Part shown: positions 1 through 9,043 of the stretch, in pieces
How the letters are laid out: each line of letters begins with the position of its first letter
How positions within the stretch are numbered: the stretch's first letter is position 1
DNA from: Bifidobacterium vespertilionis
GTDB lineage: Bacteria; Actinomycetota; Actinomycetes; Actinomycetales; Bifidobacteriaceae
Length of the DNA stretch: 64,000 bases
Direction of reading: 5' to 3'
Assembly: GCF_008698145.1 (NCBI RefSeq)
Contig: NZ_RZNZ01000004.1
Span: 62,001-126,000 of the forward strand
Position numbers and translations under genes: made by a program
The notes under the pieces: generated by a model
Seen by the model: only the letters and a program-made list of their open reading frames with translations
Told to the model about the DNA's origin: nothing
Databases searched by the model: none

Positions 1-59
1 GCGTTCGGCAGTGCCTCCACTACCCGACCTTCGACTTCAATCACACCGTCTTTTGCCAT
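1..59 (-). CDS. infA: Translation initiation factor IF-1, 5' part only
   Basis: The minus strand reads MAKDGVIEVEGRVVEALPNA and then leaves the window, which is the well-conserved N-terminus of IF-1. IF-1 is a small OB-fold protein that binds the 30S A site during initiation. In related genomes infA directly follows adk; here about 5 kb with a glycosidase and a LacI regulator separates them, and a terminator follows adk. infA therefore needs its own promoter, and a good candidate lies at 125-153. Only the first 20 codons or so are visible. Confidence 0.93.
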   Translation of the reverse strand, partial: MAKDGVIEVEGRVVEALPN

Positions 60-124
60 GAGCCTCAGTTTCCGTTCGTTGGCTGATTACTGTTTCGACA
101 TGTCAGAAGACACGCCAAACTGCG

Positions 125-153
125 AGTATAGCAGACGATAGCCAGCGACACAA
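125..153 (-). promoter_or_regulatory. Candidate infA promoter
   Basis: On the minus strand TTGTGT (153-148) is followed after 17 bases by TATACT (130-125). Transcription would start near 118, leaving a leader of about 60 bases before infA. This fits the separation of infA from the upstream ribosomal operon. Confidence 0.55.
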
Positions 154-187
154 CGGCGTGTCGCGCCCTCCTGGCCCATGACTCACA

Positions 188-3100
188 CTATAGCACCTTT
201 CGCCCATTTACGTACCTAAATGGACGGAAAACAGGCACTCGGCGGGGATTTGGCGCTTGGATCGAGCCCGCAGTCGCCGTGAACGCGTCGCCGCCGTCCA
301 GCGCTCCGGTCTCCACGCGCAGCACGTGCACGCGGTCGTCATACTGCACAGTCACGTCCTTGACCCAGCTCACCAGCGCGGCCACCTCCATGACCACATC
401 CCCGCGCGGGGACAGGTACGGCTCGCCGTCCATGAGGTTCTCCCGGCCGTCCACCAGCAGATGCGTGCGGCCCACCTCCGCCTGCACCACATGCCCGCCG
501 GAGCGCAGCGTGAGAGTCTTCGCGGCCGGATCCCAGTCATACGAGAACCGATCGCCGCATTGCGTGGCCATACGCTCAAGCACCACCGTGACATTGCCCC
601 ATACCGCGCCGTTCTTGTTGACGGTGGGCACCATGCGCGCATCGGGTTCCTGCCCGTCGACCAGCACCTTGCAGAAGTCCTCACTCGGCGGCACGTACTT
701 GGTTTTGTCCGCAGCGAGAATCGGAGGGAACTCACGGGACGGCAGCGGGGCAACCGGAGCATAGTCGACGTACCGGCGTGCAGTCTGCTGGACGCTGAGC
801 GTCGCAACGTCCGCGGGCGATGTCCCGATCTCCACGGTCGCCGGAGGCAGGCCATCCGCCCTGGCCGTCAGCCGAACCATGCCGGGCGTTTCCGATGATC
901 GCAGGAATACGCGGTTCATGCCGCAGTCGGCGAACACATGGTCCGCATGGATCACGCTGTCGTCCGATCTGCCGTCCACACGATCATCGAACCGGCCCTC
1001 GCTGTAGCCGCCCAGAAACATGGCAGGACCGTCCACGGCAAAATCGATGCGGTCGCCGGCGAGCGGGCACACGCGCCCTTCAGCATCCACCACCGCCACA
1101 TCCACCCACGCCACGTCAGCACCATCGGCGCGCCAACCGCCGGGGGCCGTGCGCGCCTCAAGACGCAGCCTGGCCGGCTGTCCAGCGGTTTCGATGCGGT
1201 CGAACGCGGACCGTAGCCCGTCGTAGCCGTAGCCCACGGCCTCCACCGCCCCCGACCGCGTCACATCCACATTCTCGAATGCAAACACGAAGGTGTCCGT
1301 CGGCTTGTCGCACCGGCCCACTTCAGCGCCATTAACGTACAGCTCCACACGGGCCACCGGATAGCTGGCGATCACGTACACGGTCTTGTGTGTGGGATCG
1401 CGGTAGCCATACTCCCCCGTGCCTTCCCAGAACTGACCGTTGAACCGCTTCTTCTCGTAGCGGTACGCCGGCCCCTCCTTGGCCGTGTTGGCCGGCGGAT
1501 AGTTCCAGTGCCCGAGGATCTTCACCGCGGGCGCCTCGGACTGCATCACCCGGAACACATCGAAGTTCTGTTTGCGCACGCGATCCGGCCGCACGCGACC
1601 GGACATGCGCGCGTTCTCCGAATACGACTGGCGCCCATGCTGCGCGGAATCGGTCCAACACAGCGCGGCGGCGGCCGAGTAGAGATCGCGCCCAGAGGCA
1701 CCGCCCAGGCGGTCATTGAAGAATTCGGCGTACCCTCGCGCATCGGCGAGCGCCAACCCCTCCGCGGTCAGATCATAGAAGTCAACGCCCGGGCCCTTGC
1801 GCCCGCCCACGCCGATCCACTTGTTACGATAGTCGAAATCCGGCGGCGTGAAGTCATCCCAGATACGACCCGGCGCCTCCTCGCGCGCATACTCCGTCTC
1901 GGTGATCGGACCATGCTCGGCGATGAATCGCGCGGCATGGCGGTTGAGCATGGTGCCCACGTATTCCGACTCGGCCACCGTGTCCTCGGTATTGAGCGTG
2001 CGGCAGCCCATGAACCGCCCGCCATGCGGATCGAGCAGACGCTTGAGCCCGAGCATCTCGTGCATGTGGTTGGCGTGCAGCGAGTTGTTGCCGGCCTCCC
2101 AGAACACGATGCTCGGATTGTTGCGGAACGCGATGATCACGTCGCGCATAAGTTCCACGCGCTGATCCCACTGGCGACCGAAGTTCTCCTTCTCCTTGTC
2201 GCCGGCGGGTTGCGTGCACACGATGCCGTGACGGTCGAAGGCGGCGATGTCCGCGGGTGACGCGGCCACGTGCATCCATCGCACATGGTTGGCGTTGGAC
2301 GCACGGATCAGTTTGGCGTCCTCGTCCTTCATCCATTCGGTGGCGATGCCGGTGGCGGACCATTCGTTGGTGGCGCGTTGGGCGTATCCGCGCAGCCACA
2401 CGGGCACGCCGTTGATGGTGACGCCCTTGGTGTTGTCGTAACCCACCTTGCGGAAACCGGTTTCCACGATTTCCTCGTCAACGCTCTCGCCGTCCACCAC
2501 AAGCGTCACGCTCACGCGATACAGATACGGATCCTCGAGGCTCCACAGGCGCAGCGGCACGGGCGCATCCGTCTGCGCCTTCAGCGTGGTCACGGCGAGG
2601 GACGCGGTTTCGGTGGGGGCCACGGCATCCTCGTCCTCGACGGCTACGTATTGCCCCTTGGAATCCTCCCACTCGTAGGCGTCCTGCGGGGTGATCGACA
2701 ACGGCTGGCCGATGTGGCCCGACGGCTCCACGGTTGTTTCCTCGGAGTCGAAGGACACGACCTCGTCGCCGTTCAGCGTGCGTACGGATACGTGCAATTT
2801 GGCCTTCACAGCATGGTCGCTCTCGTTGCGCACCTCGGATTCCACGGCGACGCACGCCTTGGGAGCGCCCGGATCCGTCAGGTTGAAGTCCTTGCCGTAC
2901 ACGTACGTACCTTTGGTCCTCAGATTCGAGTACAGGGGCAGCGTCAGGTAGGTCTGCGGCTTGAAATGCACCTTCACCGGGCGCGCGATGCCACCCAGCG
3001 TGGGGTTGAAGTCGTTGGTGTTCCAAAAGAACGGCGTGCCCTCGGGATAGCCGTCCGGCACTGCGCCGTCGCCGCGCGCCACATAGCCGCCGGGTTCCAC

Positions 3101-3595
3101 GCCGGGCTTATTGGGGGTTTCCGCACCGTAGAACGGCAGATTGCGCGAACTGGTGTTGTCGGTGGCGATGGCGATCAGGTTCGGCTTGTCGTCGTCGATC
3201 AGATCGGTCACGTCGATGCCGAACGGCGCGACGCCGTTCTCCACGTATCCGGCCAGCGTGCCGTTTACATACAGGTAGCAGGTCTGGCGCACGCCCTCGA
3301 ATTCGAGGATCACCTTCTGCCCGCGATGCTCGGCGGGCACGGTGAGCCAGTTGCGATAGAACGCGGCGCAGCGCTTCTGGCGGCTTCCTCCATCGGTGAT
3401 GCGGTCGCGAAAAAGATCCACGTCGTTGAACGTGTGAGGCAGGGCGACGCGCTGCCATTGCGCATCATCATAGGCAGGATCGGTGAAATCGCGGTCATCG
3501 GCGTCCCTCCACAGCTCGATTGCCTCGCGCAGAGGGAATGCATCGGCAAGTTGGAATTTCCATCCGTGGTGGAAGAGGAAGGTGCTGTCGGTCAT
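188..3595 (-). CDS. Glycoside hydrolase family 2 protein with a copper-amine-oxidase-like C-terminal domain
   Basis: A large GH2-type glycosidase of about 1135 residues, probably cytoplasmic since no signal peptide is seen. The order is a sugar-binding jelly roll (from about residue 60), an immunoglobulin-like domain, a TIM barrel (about 390-680), further beta domains, and a C-terminal stretch whose pattern resembles the copper amine oxidase N-terminal-like (stalk) domain. At the usual acid/base site, where GH2 enzymes have Asn-Glu, the protein reads FWEAGNNSLH, so Glu is replaced by Asn (2084-2089). TETEYARE downstream may hold the nucleophile. The start was set at the ATG at 3595 rather than the in-frame ATG at 3631, because MTDSTFLFHHGWKF fits the family and AGCGAGAAC precedes it. 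The gene is downstream of a divergently placed operator and a LacI gene. The substrate is unknown; beta-galactosidase activity should not be assumed. Confidence 0.85.
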   Translation of the reverse strand: MTDSTFLFHHGWKFQLADAFPLREAIELWRDADDRDFTDPAYDDAQWQRVALPHTFNDVDLFRDRITDGGSRQKRCAAFYRNWLTVPAEHRGQKVILEFEGVRQTCYLYVNGTLAGYVENGVAPFGIDVTDLIDDDKPNLIAIATDNTSSRNLPFYGAETPNKPGVEPGGYVARGDGAVPDGYPEGTPFFWNTNDFNPTLGGIARPVKVHFKPQTYLTLPLYSNLRTKGTYVYGKDFNLTDPGAPKACVAVESEVRNESDHAVKAKLHVSVRTLNGDEVVSFDSEETTVEPSGHIGQPLSITPQDAYEWEDSKGQYVAVEDEDAVAPTETASLAVTTLKAQTDAPVPLRLWSLEDPYLYRVSVTLVVDGESVDEEIVETGFRKVGYDNTKGVTINGVPVWLRGYAQRATNEWSATGIATEWMKDEDAKLIRASNANHVRWMHVAASPADIAAFDRHGIVCTQPAGDKEKENFGRQWDQRVELMRDVIIAFRNNPSIVFWEAGNNSLHANHMHEMLGLKRLLDPHGGRFMGCRTLNTEDTVAESEYVGTMLNRHAARFIAEHGPITETEYAREEAPGRIWDDFTPPDFDYRNKWIGVGGRKGPGVDFYDLTAEGLALADARGYAEFFNDRLGGASGRDLYSAAAALCWTDSAQHGRQSYSENARMSGRVRPDRVRKQNFDVFRVMQSEAPAVKILGHWNYPPANTAKEGPAYRYEKKRFNGQFWEGTGEYGYRDPTHKTVYVIASYPVARVELYVNGAEVGRCDKPTDTFVFAFENVDVTRSGAVEAVGYGYDGLRSAFDRIETAGQPARLRLEARTAPGGWRADGADVAWVDVAVVDAEGRVCPLAGDRIDFAVDGPAMFLGGYSEGRFDDRVDGRSDDSVIHADHVFADCGMNRVFLRSSETPGMVRLTARADGLPPATVEIGTSPADVATLSVQQTARRYVDYAPVAPLPSREFPPILAADKTKYVPPSEDFCKVLVDGQEPDARMVPTVNKNGAVWGNVTVVLERMATQCGDRFSYDWDPAAKTLTLRSGGHVVQAEVGRTHLLVDGRENLMDGEPYLSPRGDVVMEVAALVSWVKDVTVQYDDRVHVLRVETGALDGGDAFTATAGSIQAPNPRRVPVFRPFRYVNGRKVL

Positions 3596-3645
3596 GATGT
3601 TCTCGCTTCGTTGCTCTGGATCGGCTACCATGCATCTACATGTTT

Positions 3646-3661
3646 AAGTAACCGTTTACCT
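3646..3661. promoter_or_regulatory. Candidate LacI-type operator before the GH2 gene
   Basis: AAGTAACCGTTTACCT is an imperfect palindrome with a central CG, the usual form of LacI-family operators. It lies about 50-65 bases upstream of the GH2 start. The LacI gene next door is the likely binder. Confidence 0.5.
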
Positions 3662-3780
3662 CAAACTATAAAACTGGCTTCACCGATTGTCAATGCAGTT
3701 TTATTACTATCGTTGTATCGATGCTGACAATACGTGCGCTGTAACGGGCAGGTGATTGCGCGCACCCACGTTCGGACAAA

Positions 3781-4833
3781 CTACCGCCGCGTGGAGTCGC
3801 GCTCCACCAGCCGCGGATGCAGCGCGATCGTGGCGTAAGGCGAATCGTCGCCGTTGATGCGCGCCAACAACCGCGTGACGCACAGCTTCGCGTAGTCCTT
3901 CCACATCGGGTCCACGGTGGTGAGAGACGGCGAGGAATACCGGCTTTCCGCAATGTTGTCGAAGCCGATCACCTGCACGTCCCCGGGCACGGACACGCCG
4001 CGCAATTGCAACTGATAGAGCGCACCGAGCGCCGCGGAGTCGTTATAGCACAGAATCGCGTCGGGACGATCGCCCTCGCCCGCGGCCAGCAGATCATTCA
4101 CTGCGGAGGCGCCCCCCGCCATCGTCCAGCGCCGGCCGTTCGGGATGAGCGACCAGTCAACGGGCAGACCGTTGCCCCGCAGCGCATCGATGTAGCCTTC
4201 GAGACGGTCGATCACGGCGGCGCCGCGCACGGCATCCTGCCGGTGGTAGGTGTCCCGCGTGATCCCTTCCGGCGCGCACAAGGCCGCGATGCGCCTGCAA
4301 CCGCGGTCGATGAGCAGCTGCGTGGTTTCACGGTACGATCCGCGGTTGTCCAGAGTGATCAGGTCCGCCTTTCCGAACGCCGTATAGTTGCCGCACTGCA
4401 CGATCGGGTAATCGCCTTCGAGCACTTCGCCTTCGTTACTCAACGGATGGCTGGCGTAAACGATCCAGCCATCGGCGTTGGAGTACGGCGCCTCCCTGAT
4501 CAGCTCCTCCGCCCCGCCCTTGAGCTGGTTGTAAGTGCTGATGGTCACGGTGTAGCCCTTGGCGGTCGCCTCGTCGATCACGCCTTCGAGCAGCTGCGTA
4601 TAGAACGGACTGTCGAAGCCGCTGATGGCGAACCCGATGGTCTGATGGCGGCGTGTTTTAAGGTACCGGGCCGCGGTGTCGATGCGGTAGCCGAGCTTGG
4701 CGACGGCGGCGTCGACCTTTTTCTGGGTCTTGGGCAGCACATTGCCCACACCGTTGATGGCGTTCGACACGGTTTTGATCGAGACGCCGGCTTCCTTGGC
4801 GACTTCAGCCATAGTGACTCGCTTGCCTGCCAT
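3781..4833 (-). CDS. LacI-family transcriptional regulator
   Basis: A 350-residue repressor-type protein. Residues 6-25 form the helix-turn-helix (VTMAEVAKEAGVSIKTVSNA), followed by the hinge helix region and a periplasmic-binding-protein-like sensor domain ending in the typical IGFDNIAESRYSSPSLTTV block. It lies upstream of the GH2 gene in the same direction with a gap of about 185 bases, so it most likely controls that gene. Palindromes upstream of both genes suggest repression of the GH2 gene and autoregulation. The ligand cannot be read from sequence. Both genes sit inside the otherwise ribosomal adk-infA interval. Confidence 0.9.
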   Translation of the reverse strand: MAGKRVTMAEVAKEAGVSIKTVSNAINGVGNVLPKTQKKVDAAVAKLGYRIDTAARYLKTRRHQTIGFAISGFDSPFYTQLLEGVIDEATAKGYTVTISTYNQLKGGAEELIREAPYSNADGWIVYASHPLSNEGEVLEGDYPIVQCGNYTAFGKADLITLDNRGSYRETTQLLIDRGCRRIAALCAPEGITRDTYHRQDAVRGAAVIDRLEGYIDALRGNGLPVDWSLIPNGRRWTMAGGASAVNDLLAAGEGDRPDAILCYNDSAALGALYQLQLRGVSVPGDVQVIGFDNIAESRYSSPSLTTVDPMWKDYAKLCVTRLLARINGDDSPYATIALHPRLVERDSTRR

Positions 4834-4876
4834 GCCACTCCCCTTCGAGTTCCGCCAATATCTGCCACGTATGGCA

Positions 4877-4890
4877 GGTAATAATTTACC
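4877..4890. promoter_or_regulatory. Candidate autoregulatory LacI operator
   Basis: GGTAATAATTTACC is an imperfect palindrome sharing GGTAA half sites with the element at 3646-3661. It lies 44-57 bases upstream of the LacI start codon. Confidence 0.4.
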
Positions 4891-4972
4891 TATATACTAC
4901 ACAGCGCTTTTCAGCGTGTCAAAAAGTCACTGAATGCCGGTTTTACCTTTGGCCATGCGCCGCAAATGAGAA

Positions 4973-4994
4973 GGGGGCTCCCGAAGGAGCCCCC
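4973..4994 (-). terminator. Rho-independent terminator after adk
   Basis: A perfect 9-base-pair stem (GGGGGCTCC / GGAGCCCCC) with a CGAA loop lies 25 bases past the adk stop; on the minus strand TTCTCATTT follows it. It closes the secY-adk transcript, so infA and the inserted genes are separate units. Confidence 0.8.
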
Positions 4995-5018
4995 TAGAGC
5001 GGAATAATGGCGATACGC

Positions 5019-5582
5019 TCACTCGCCGAGCTTGGCGATGATGTTGGCGGAGATCTCCTTGATCTCGCCCACGCCGTCCACCTCAACGAGCTGGCCGCGG
5101 TCGCGGTAGATGTCCAGCAGCGGAGCGGTTTCCTTCGCGTAGGTCTCCAGACGCTTGGCGATGGCCTCCGGCGTGTCGTCCGAACGGCCCTCGATCTGGG
5201 CGCGCTTGGCAATGCGCTCCATAAGCACGTCGTGATCGGCGTCCAGCGCGACAACCTTGTCGAGCGGGGTGCCCAGTTCCTCGAGGAAGGCATCGAGCGC
5301 CTCGACCTGTGCGGCGTTGCGCGGGTAGCCGTCCAGGATCCAGCCGGACTTGGCGTCGTCCTGAGCCAGACGATCCTTGACGATCTTGTTGGTCAGCTCG
5401 TCGGGGACCAGTTCGCCCTTGTCCGTGTACTTGAGCGCCTCAAGCCCGAGCGGGGTCTTGTTCTTGATGTTGTAGCGGAAGATGTCGCCGGTGGAAATGG
5501 CGGGGATGTTGTAGTGCTCGGCCAGCAGCGCGGCCTGAGTGCCCTTGCCAACGCCCTGGGGGCCCATGATCAGCAGACGCAT
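5019..5582 (-). CDS. adk: Adenylate kinase, short form
   Basis: Catalyses ATP + AMP = 2 ADP in the cytoplasm. The 187-residue protein has the P-loop GPQGVGKGT (7-15), the AMP-binding STGDIFR segment (30-36) and DGYPRN (84-89). The LID is short: no zinc-type Cys insertion is present, as in many Actinobacteria. It is the last gene of the secY-adk unit, 119 bases after secY, and is followed by the terminator at 4973-4994. Confidence 0.97.
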   Translation of the reverse strand: MRLLIMGPQGVGKGTQAALLAEHYNIPAISTGDIFRYNIKNKTPLGLEALKYTDKGELVPDELTNKIVKDRLAQDDAKSGWILDGYPRNAAQVEALDAFLEELGTPLDKVVALDADHDVLMERIAKRAQIEGRSDDTPEAIAKRLETYAKETAPLLDIYRDRGQLVEVDGVGEIKEISANIIAKLGE

Positions 5583-5701
5583 GTCGAACTCTCTTTCTTC
5601 TGTATGCCTTGGCGGTTGCCTTGGACTTTGTTGTTAAAACGGGAAATCCCGTCGCGAATGCGGCGGGACTTCCTATGCCTGAAGATTGGCGTGATCGGCG
5701 G

Positions 5702-7039
5702 TCACTTGGACTGCTCGGCGTTCTTGCCGTCGTCCTCGAAGAGGAAGCCGGCATACTGGAACTGCTCGGTCTGCGCCTTGGCCTGACGCAGGGTGTCCAG
5801 ACCGACGCCCGCGATGATCAGGATCGTGGTGCCGCCGAAGGGCAGCTGCGAGTTGATCTGCAGGGCCATGATCAGCACGGTCGGGATGAGCGCGACGAAC
5901 AGCAGGTAGACGGCGCCCACGGTGTTCAGACGGTTCATCACGTAGGTGAGGTAGGCGCTGGTTGCGCGGCCTGCGCGGATGCCGGGGATGAAGCCGCCGT
6001 ACTGCTTCATGTTGTCCGCGGTCTCGTCCGGGTTGAACGTGATCGAGGTGTAGAAGAAGCAGAAGAAGACGATCATCAGCGCGTACAGGCCGATGTACCA
6101 CACGGAGGTGGTGGAGGCGAGGTTGGAGTTGATCCACTGGACCCAGCTCTGCTCGGTGTTGCCGAACTGCGCGATCAGGGTCGGGATGGCCAGAATGGAG
6201 GACGCGAAGATGGGCGGGATGACGCCGGACATGTTGATCTTCAGCGGCAGGTAGGTGGAGGAGCCACCGTACATCTTGCGGCCGATCATGCGGCGGGTGT
6301 ACTGGACCGGGATGCGGCGCTGGCACAGCTCGACGAAGTCGACGAACACGAAGATGACCAGCAGAACACCCACGACGATGCCGAAGTTCAGCCAGTTGCC
6401 GTCGGTGCCGTTGGTGCCCCAGCCGATGTTCCACAGCTGCGGCAGGAAGCCGGAGCAGATGGACATGAAGATGAGGATGGACATGCCCTGGCCGATGCCC
6501 TTGTCCGTGATGAGCTCAGCCATCCACATGATCAGGCCGGTGCCGCCAGTCATGATGAGGACCATGACCACAAGGTTCCACACGGAACCGTCCGGGATGA
6601 CCTGGGAGCAGGAGTAGTTGAACAGGGCGCCGGAGCGGGCCGTCACGAGGATGGTGGTGGACTGCAGCACCGCCAGGCCGATGGTGAGGTAACGGGTGTA
6701 CTGCGTCAGCTTCGCCTCGCCGGACTGGCCCTCCTTGTGCAGGGCTTCGAAGCGCGGGATGACCACGCGCAGCAGCTGGATGACGATGGACGCGGTGATG
6801 TACGGCATGACGCCCAGCGCGAAGATGGACAGCTGGAGCAGTGCGCCGCCGGAGAACAGGTTCACGAGTCCGACGAAGTTCTCGCTGCTGGAGCTCGCCA
6901 CACACTGCTGGACGACCTTGTAGTCCACGCCGGGTGTCGGAATGAACGAGCCGATGCGATAGATGATGATGATGAAGAACACGAAGAGGATCTTCTTCCT
7001 CAGTTCCTTCGTCTTAAAGGCCTGGATTAACGTCCTCAC
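5702..7039 (-). CDS. secY: Preprotein translocase subunit SecY
   Basis: The pore subunit of the Sec translocon, 445 residues with ten predicted membrane helices. The N-terminus MRTLIQAFKTKELRKKILFV and the YTRRMIGRKMYGGSSTYLP cytoplasmic loop are typical SecY sequences. The start codon is GTG at 7039, preceded by a strong AGGAGG. It is separated from rplO by about 250 bases that hold a hairpin, so secY-adk may be read both from upstream and from a promoter in the gap. Confidence 0.97.
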   Translation of the reverse strand: MRTLIQAFKTKELRKKILFVFFIIIIYRIGSFIPTPGVDYKVVQQCVASSSSENFVGLVNLFSGGALLQLSIFALGVMPYITASIVIQLLRVVIPRFEALHKEGQSGEAKLTQYTRYLTIGLAVLQSTTILVTARSGALFNYSCSQVIPDGSVWNLVVMVLIMTGGTGLIMWMAELITDKGIGQGMSILIFMSICSGFLPQLWNIGWGTNGTDGNWLNFGIVVGVLLVIFVFVDFVELCQRRIPVQYTRRMIGRKMYGGSSTYLPLKINMSGVIPPIFASSILAIPTLIAQFGNTEQSWVQWINSNLASTTSVWYIGLYALMIVFFCFFYTSITFNPDETADNMKQYGGFIPGIRAGRATSAYLTYVMNRLNTVGAVYLLFVALIPTVLIMALQINSQLPFGGTTILIIAGVGLDTLRQAKAQTEQFQYAGFLFEDDGKNAEQSK

Positions 7040-7216
7040 CTGTTGATCCTCCTAATAATCCGACCGCTGCCGGATCGTCTTTAAACACAAACTGTCAACG
7101 AGTCTACTCTATACCGGTCACAAAACCGAACAATCGGCCTTTTTTTTTCGACTTAAAACGCTGTCTCCGGCGCGTTCTTTGCCCCGGCATCGCATGGATG
7201 GGCCGACCCATACGAA

Positions 7217-7254
7217 ATGACCCTCCCTACGCCTTGCAGCGCGGGGAGGGTCAT
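7217..7254 (-). terminator. Hairpin between rplO and secY
   Basis: A perfect 11-base-pair stem (ATGACCCTCCC / GGGAGGGTCAT) about 35 bases past the rplO stop. On the minus strand only a weak T-rich stretch (TTTCGTAT) follows, so it may end most but not all transcripts of the ribosomal operon before secY. Confidence 0.6.
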
Positions 7255-7287
7255 CATATAGCTTGCAAGCTCATCCCCTATGGGAGA

Positions 7288-7749
7288 TTACTCCTCGGAG
7301 ACGGAGCCGCCAGCGGCTTCGATCTTGGACTTGGCGGAAGCCGAAACCTTCACGCCCTTGAGCGTGAACGCCACGGTCACCTCGCCGTCGCCCAGAACCT
7401 TGACCGGGGCGTTGCGACGGACCAGGCCCTTGGCGGCCAGTTCCTCGACGCCCAGCTCGCCGCCCGCCGGGAAGACCTCGACGAGACGGGCCAGGTTCAC
7501 GACCTGGTAGGTGGTCTTGAACGGGTTCTTGAAGCCACGCAGCTTCGGCAGGCGCATGTACAGCGGGAGCTGTCCGCCTTCGAAGCCCGGACGCACCTGG
7601 TAGCGAGCACCGGTGCCCTTGGTGCCACGGCCCGAGGTCTTACCCTTGGAGCCCTCACCACGGCCGACGCGGATGCGAGCCTTGTTCGCGCCCGGGGCCG
7701 GCTTCAGGTGGTGCATCTGAATGATGGTGGTCTCTTCTTCGTTAGCCAT
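7288..7749 (-). CDS. rplO: 50S ribosomal protein L15
   Basis: A 153-residue large-subunit protein. The glycine-rich [19 protein letters not shown] block near residue 30 that threads into 23S rRNA is intact, followed by the globular part ([18 protein letters not shown]). Last ribosomal gene of the spc-type cluster here, two bases after rpmD. Confidence 0.97.
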   Translation of the reverse strand: MANEEETTIIQMHHLKPAPGANKARIRVGRGEGSKGKTSGRGTKGTGARYQVRPGFEGGQLPLYMRLPKLRGFKNPFKTTYQVVNLARLVEVFPAGGELGVEELAAKGLVRRNAPVKVLGDGEVTVAFTLKGVKVSASAKSKIEAAGGSVSEE

Positions 7750-7751
7750 TG

Positions 7752-7934
7752 TCAGTCGACCTCCTCGACAGTGACCAGGTGACGCAGAACGTTCACCTGA
7801 CCGCGCACGGCCGGGTTGTCCTCGCGAGTTACGGTCTTACCGATCTTGTTGAGGCCCAGGGTCTTGGCAGCGGCGCGCTGCTTCGGGGTGGAGTTCACCA
7901 GACCGTGGTGCAGGGTGATGTTGATGTTGGACAT
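7752..7934 (-). CDS. rpmD: 50S ribosomal protein L30
   Basis: A 60-residue protein ([16 protein letters not shown]...) of the L30 family. The ATG at 7934 was chosen over an in-frame GTG at 7940 because GGTGAG lies five bases before the ATG. The GTG overlaps the rpsE stop codon. Translation is probably coupled to rpsE. Confidence 0.95.
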   Translation of the reverse strand: MSNINITLHHGLVNSTPKQRAAAKTLGLNKIGKTVTREDNPAVRGQVNVLRHLVTVEEVD

Positions 7935-7936
7935 GC

Positions 7937-8674
7937 TCACTCACCATCCTTCGCTTCGGCGGCGGCCTTGGCCTGAGCCTCTTCACGAGCCTTGCGGGCC
8001 TCGGCGATGCCGGCTGCACGAGCGCGGAGCAGGGCGTCCGGGGCCACTTCCTCGAGGGAAAGGCCACGACGGGCGGCGATCTCTTCCGGCTCTTCGAGCT
8101 GCTTGAGGGCGGCCACGGTGGCGCGAACCATGTTCACGGCGGTGGCGGAGCCCATGGACTTCGACAGAATGTCGGTGATGCCCGCGCACTCCATGACGGC
8201 GCGCACTGGGCCGCCGGCGATAACGCCGGTGCCGGGGGCGGCGGGACGCAGCAGGACGGTGCCGGCGGCGTCGTGGCCGATCACCGGGTGGGTGACGGTG
8301 CCGCGAACACGCGGAACGGTGAACATGTGCTTCTTGGCGTCCAGCTGGCCCTTGGCGATGGCCGCCGGGACCTCACGGGACTTGCCGTAGCCCACGCCGA
8401 CGGTGCCGTTGCCGTCACCGACGACCACGAGGGCGGCGAAGCTGAACGTACGGCCACCCTTGTGGGTCTTGGACACACGGTTGATGGTCACGACGCGATC
8501 GAGGAGCTCATCGCCCTTGTTCTCTTCGCGACGGTTGCGGCGCTCGCCACGACGGCCTTCACCGCGCTGACCGCGACGGCCGCCACGGCGGTCATCGTTG
8601 TTCTTGGTCTCTTCGGCGGCCACGGTGTTCTGAGTTTCTTCAGCCACTTGAGTTTCCTTCTCGTTGTCGCTCAC
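7937..8674 (-). CDS. rpsE: 30S ribosomal protein S5
   Basis: A 245-residue S5. The conserved core starts near residue 56 ([21 protein letters not shown]). Before it lies a long Arg/Gly-rich N-terminal extension ([20 protein letters not shown]), as often seen in high-GC Gram-positives. The start is GTG, overlapping the rplR stop codon, which suggests coupled translation. Confidence 0.97.
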   Translation of the reverse strand: MSDNEKETQVAEETQNTVAAEETKNNDDRRGGRRGQRGEGRRGERRNRREENKGDELLDRVVTINRVSKTHKGGRTFSFAALVVVGDGNGTVGVGYGKSREVPAAIAKGQLDAKKHMFTVPRVRGTVTHPVIGHDAAGTVLLRPAAPGTGVIAGGPVRAVMECAGITDILSKSMGSATAVNMVRATVAALKQLEEPEEIAARRGLSLEEVAPDALLRARAAGIAEARKAREEAQAKAAAEAKDGE

Positions 8675-9042
8675 AGTGCCAGACCTCCCTCACGGGCGCC
8701 ATCGGCGACAGCCGCGACGCGACCGGTGTACTTGTTGCCACCGCGGTCGAACACCACCTTGGTGATGCCGGCGTCCAGCGCCTTCTTCGCGATCATCTCG
8801 CCAACGCGCTTCGCAGCCTCGGACTTGGTGCCCTCGAAGCCCTGGAAGTCGTTGTGCAGAGTGGACTCGGAAACCAGGGTGATGCCCTTGGTGTCGTCGA
8901 TGATCTGCGCGACCATGTGGCGGTTGGAGCGGCTCACGACCAGACGCGGACGCTCGGGGGTGCCCACGATCTTCTTGCGGAGACGCGCGTGACGACGCAG
9001 ACGGGCGACCTGCTTGCCCTTACCGAAAATCTGGACGGTCAT
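8671..9042 (-). CDS. rplR: 50S ribosomal protein L18
   Basis: A 123-residue 5S rRNA-binding protein. The start at 9042 gives [20 protein letters not shown], the expected N-terminus; a longer reading to 9126 would run into rpl[21 protein letters not shown] and the C-terminal [17 protein letters not shown] are typical. The gap to rplF is one base and the stop overlaps the rpsE start. Confidence 0.96.
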   Translation of the reverse strand: MTVQIFGKGKQVARLRRHARLRKKIVGTPERPRLVVSRSNRHMVAQIIDDTKGITLVSESTLHNDFQGFEGTKSEAAKRVGEMIAKKALDAGITKVVFDRGGNKYTGRVAAVADGAREGGLAL

Positions 9043-9043
9043 A

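Noticed and set aside
205-224. Terminator hairpin CCATTTA-CGTACC-TAAATGG
   Set aside because: It lies inside the GH2 coding sequence, has only seven weak pairs and no T-run.
2270-3727. 485-codon plus-strand frame opposite the GH2 gene
   Set aside because: It has no recognisable domain and the GH2 sequence on the other strand is clear.
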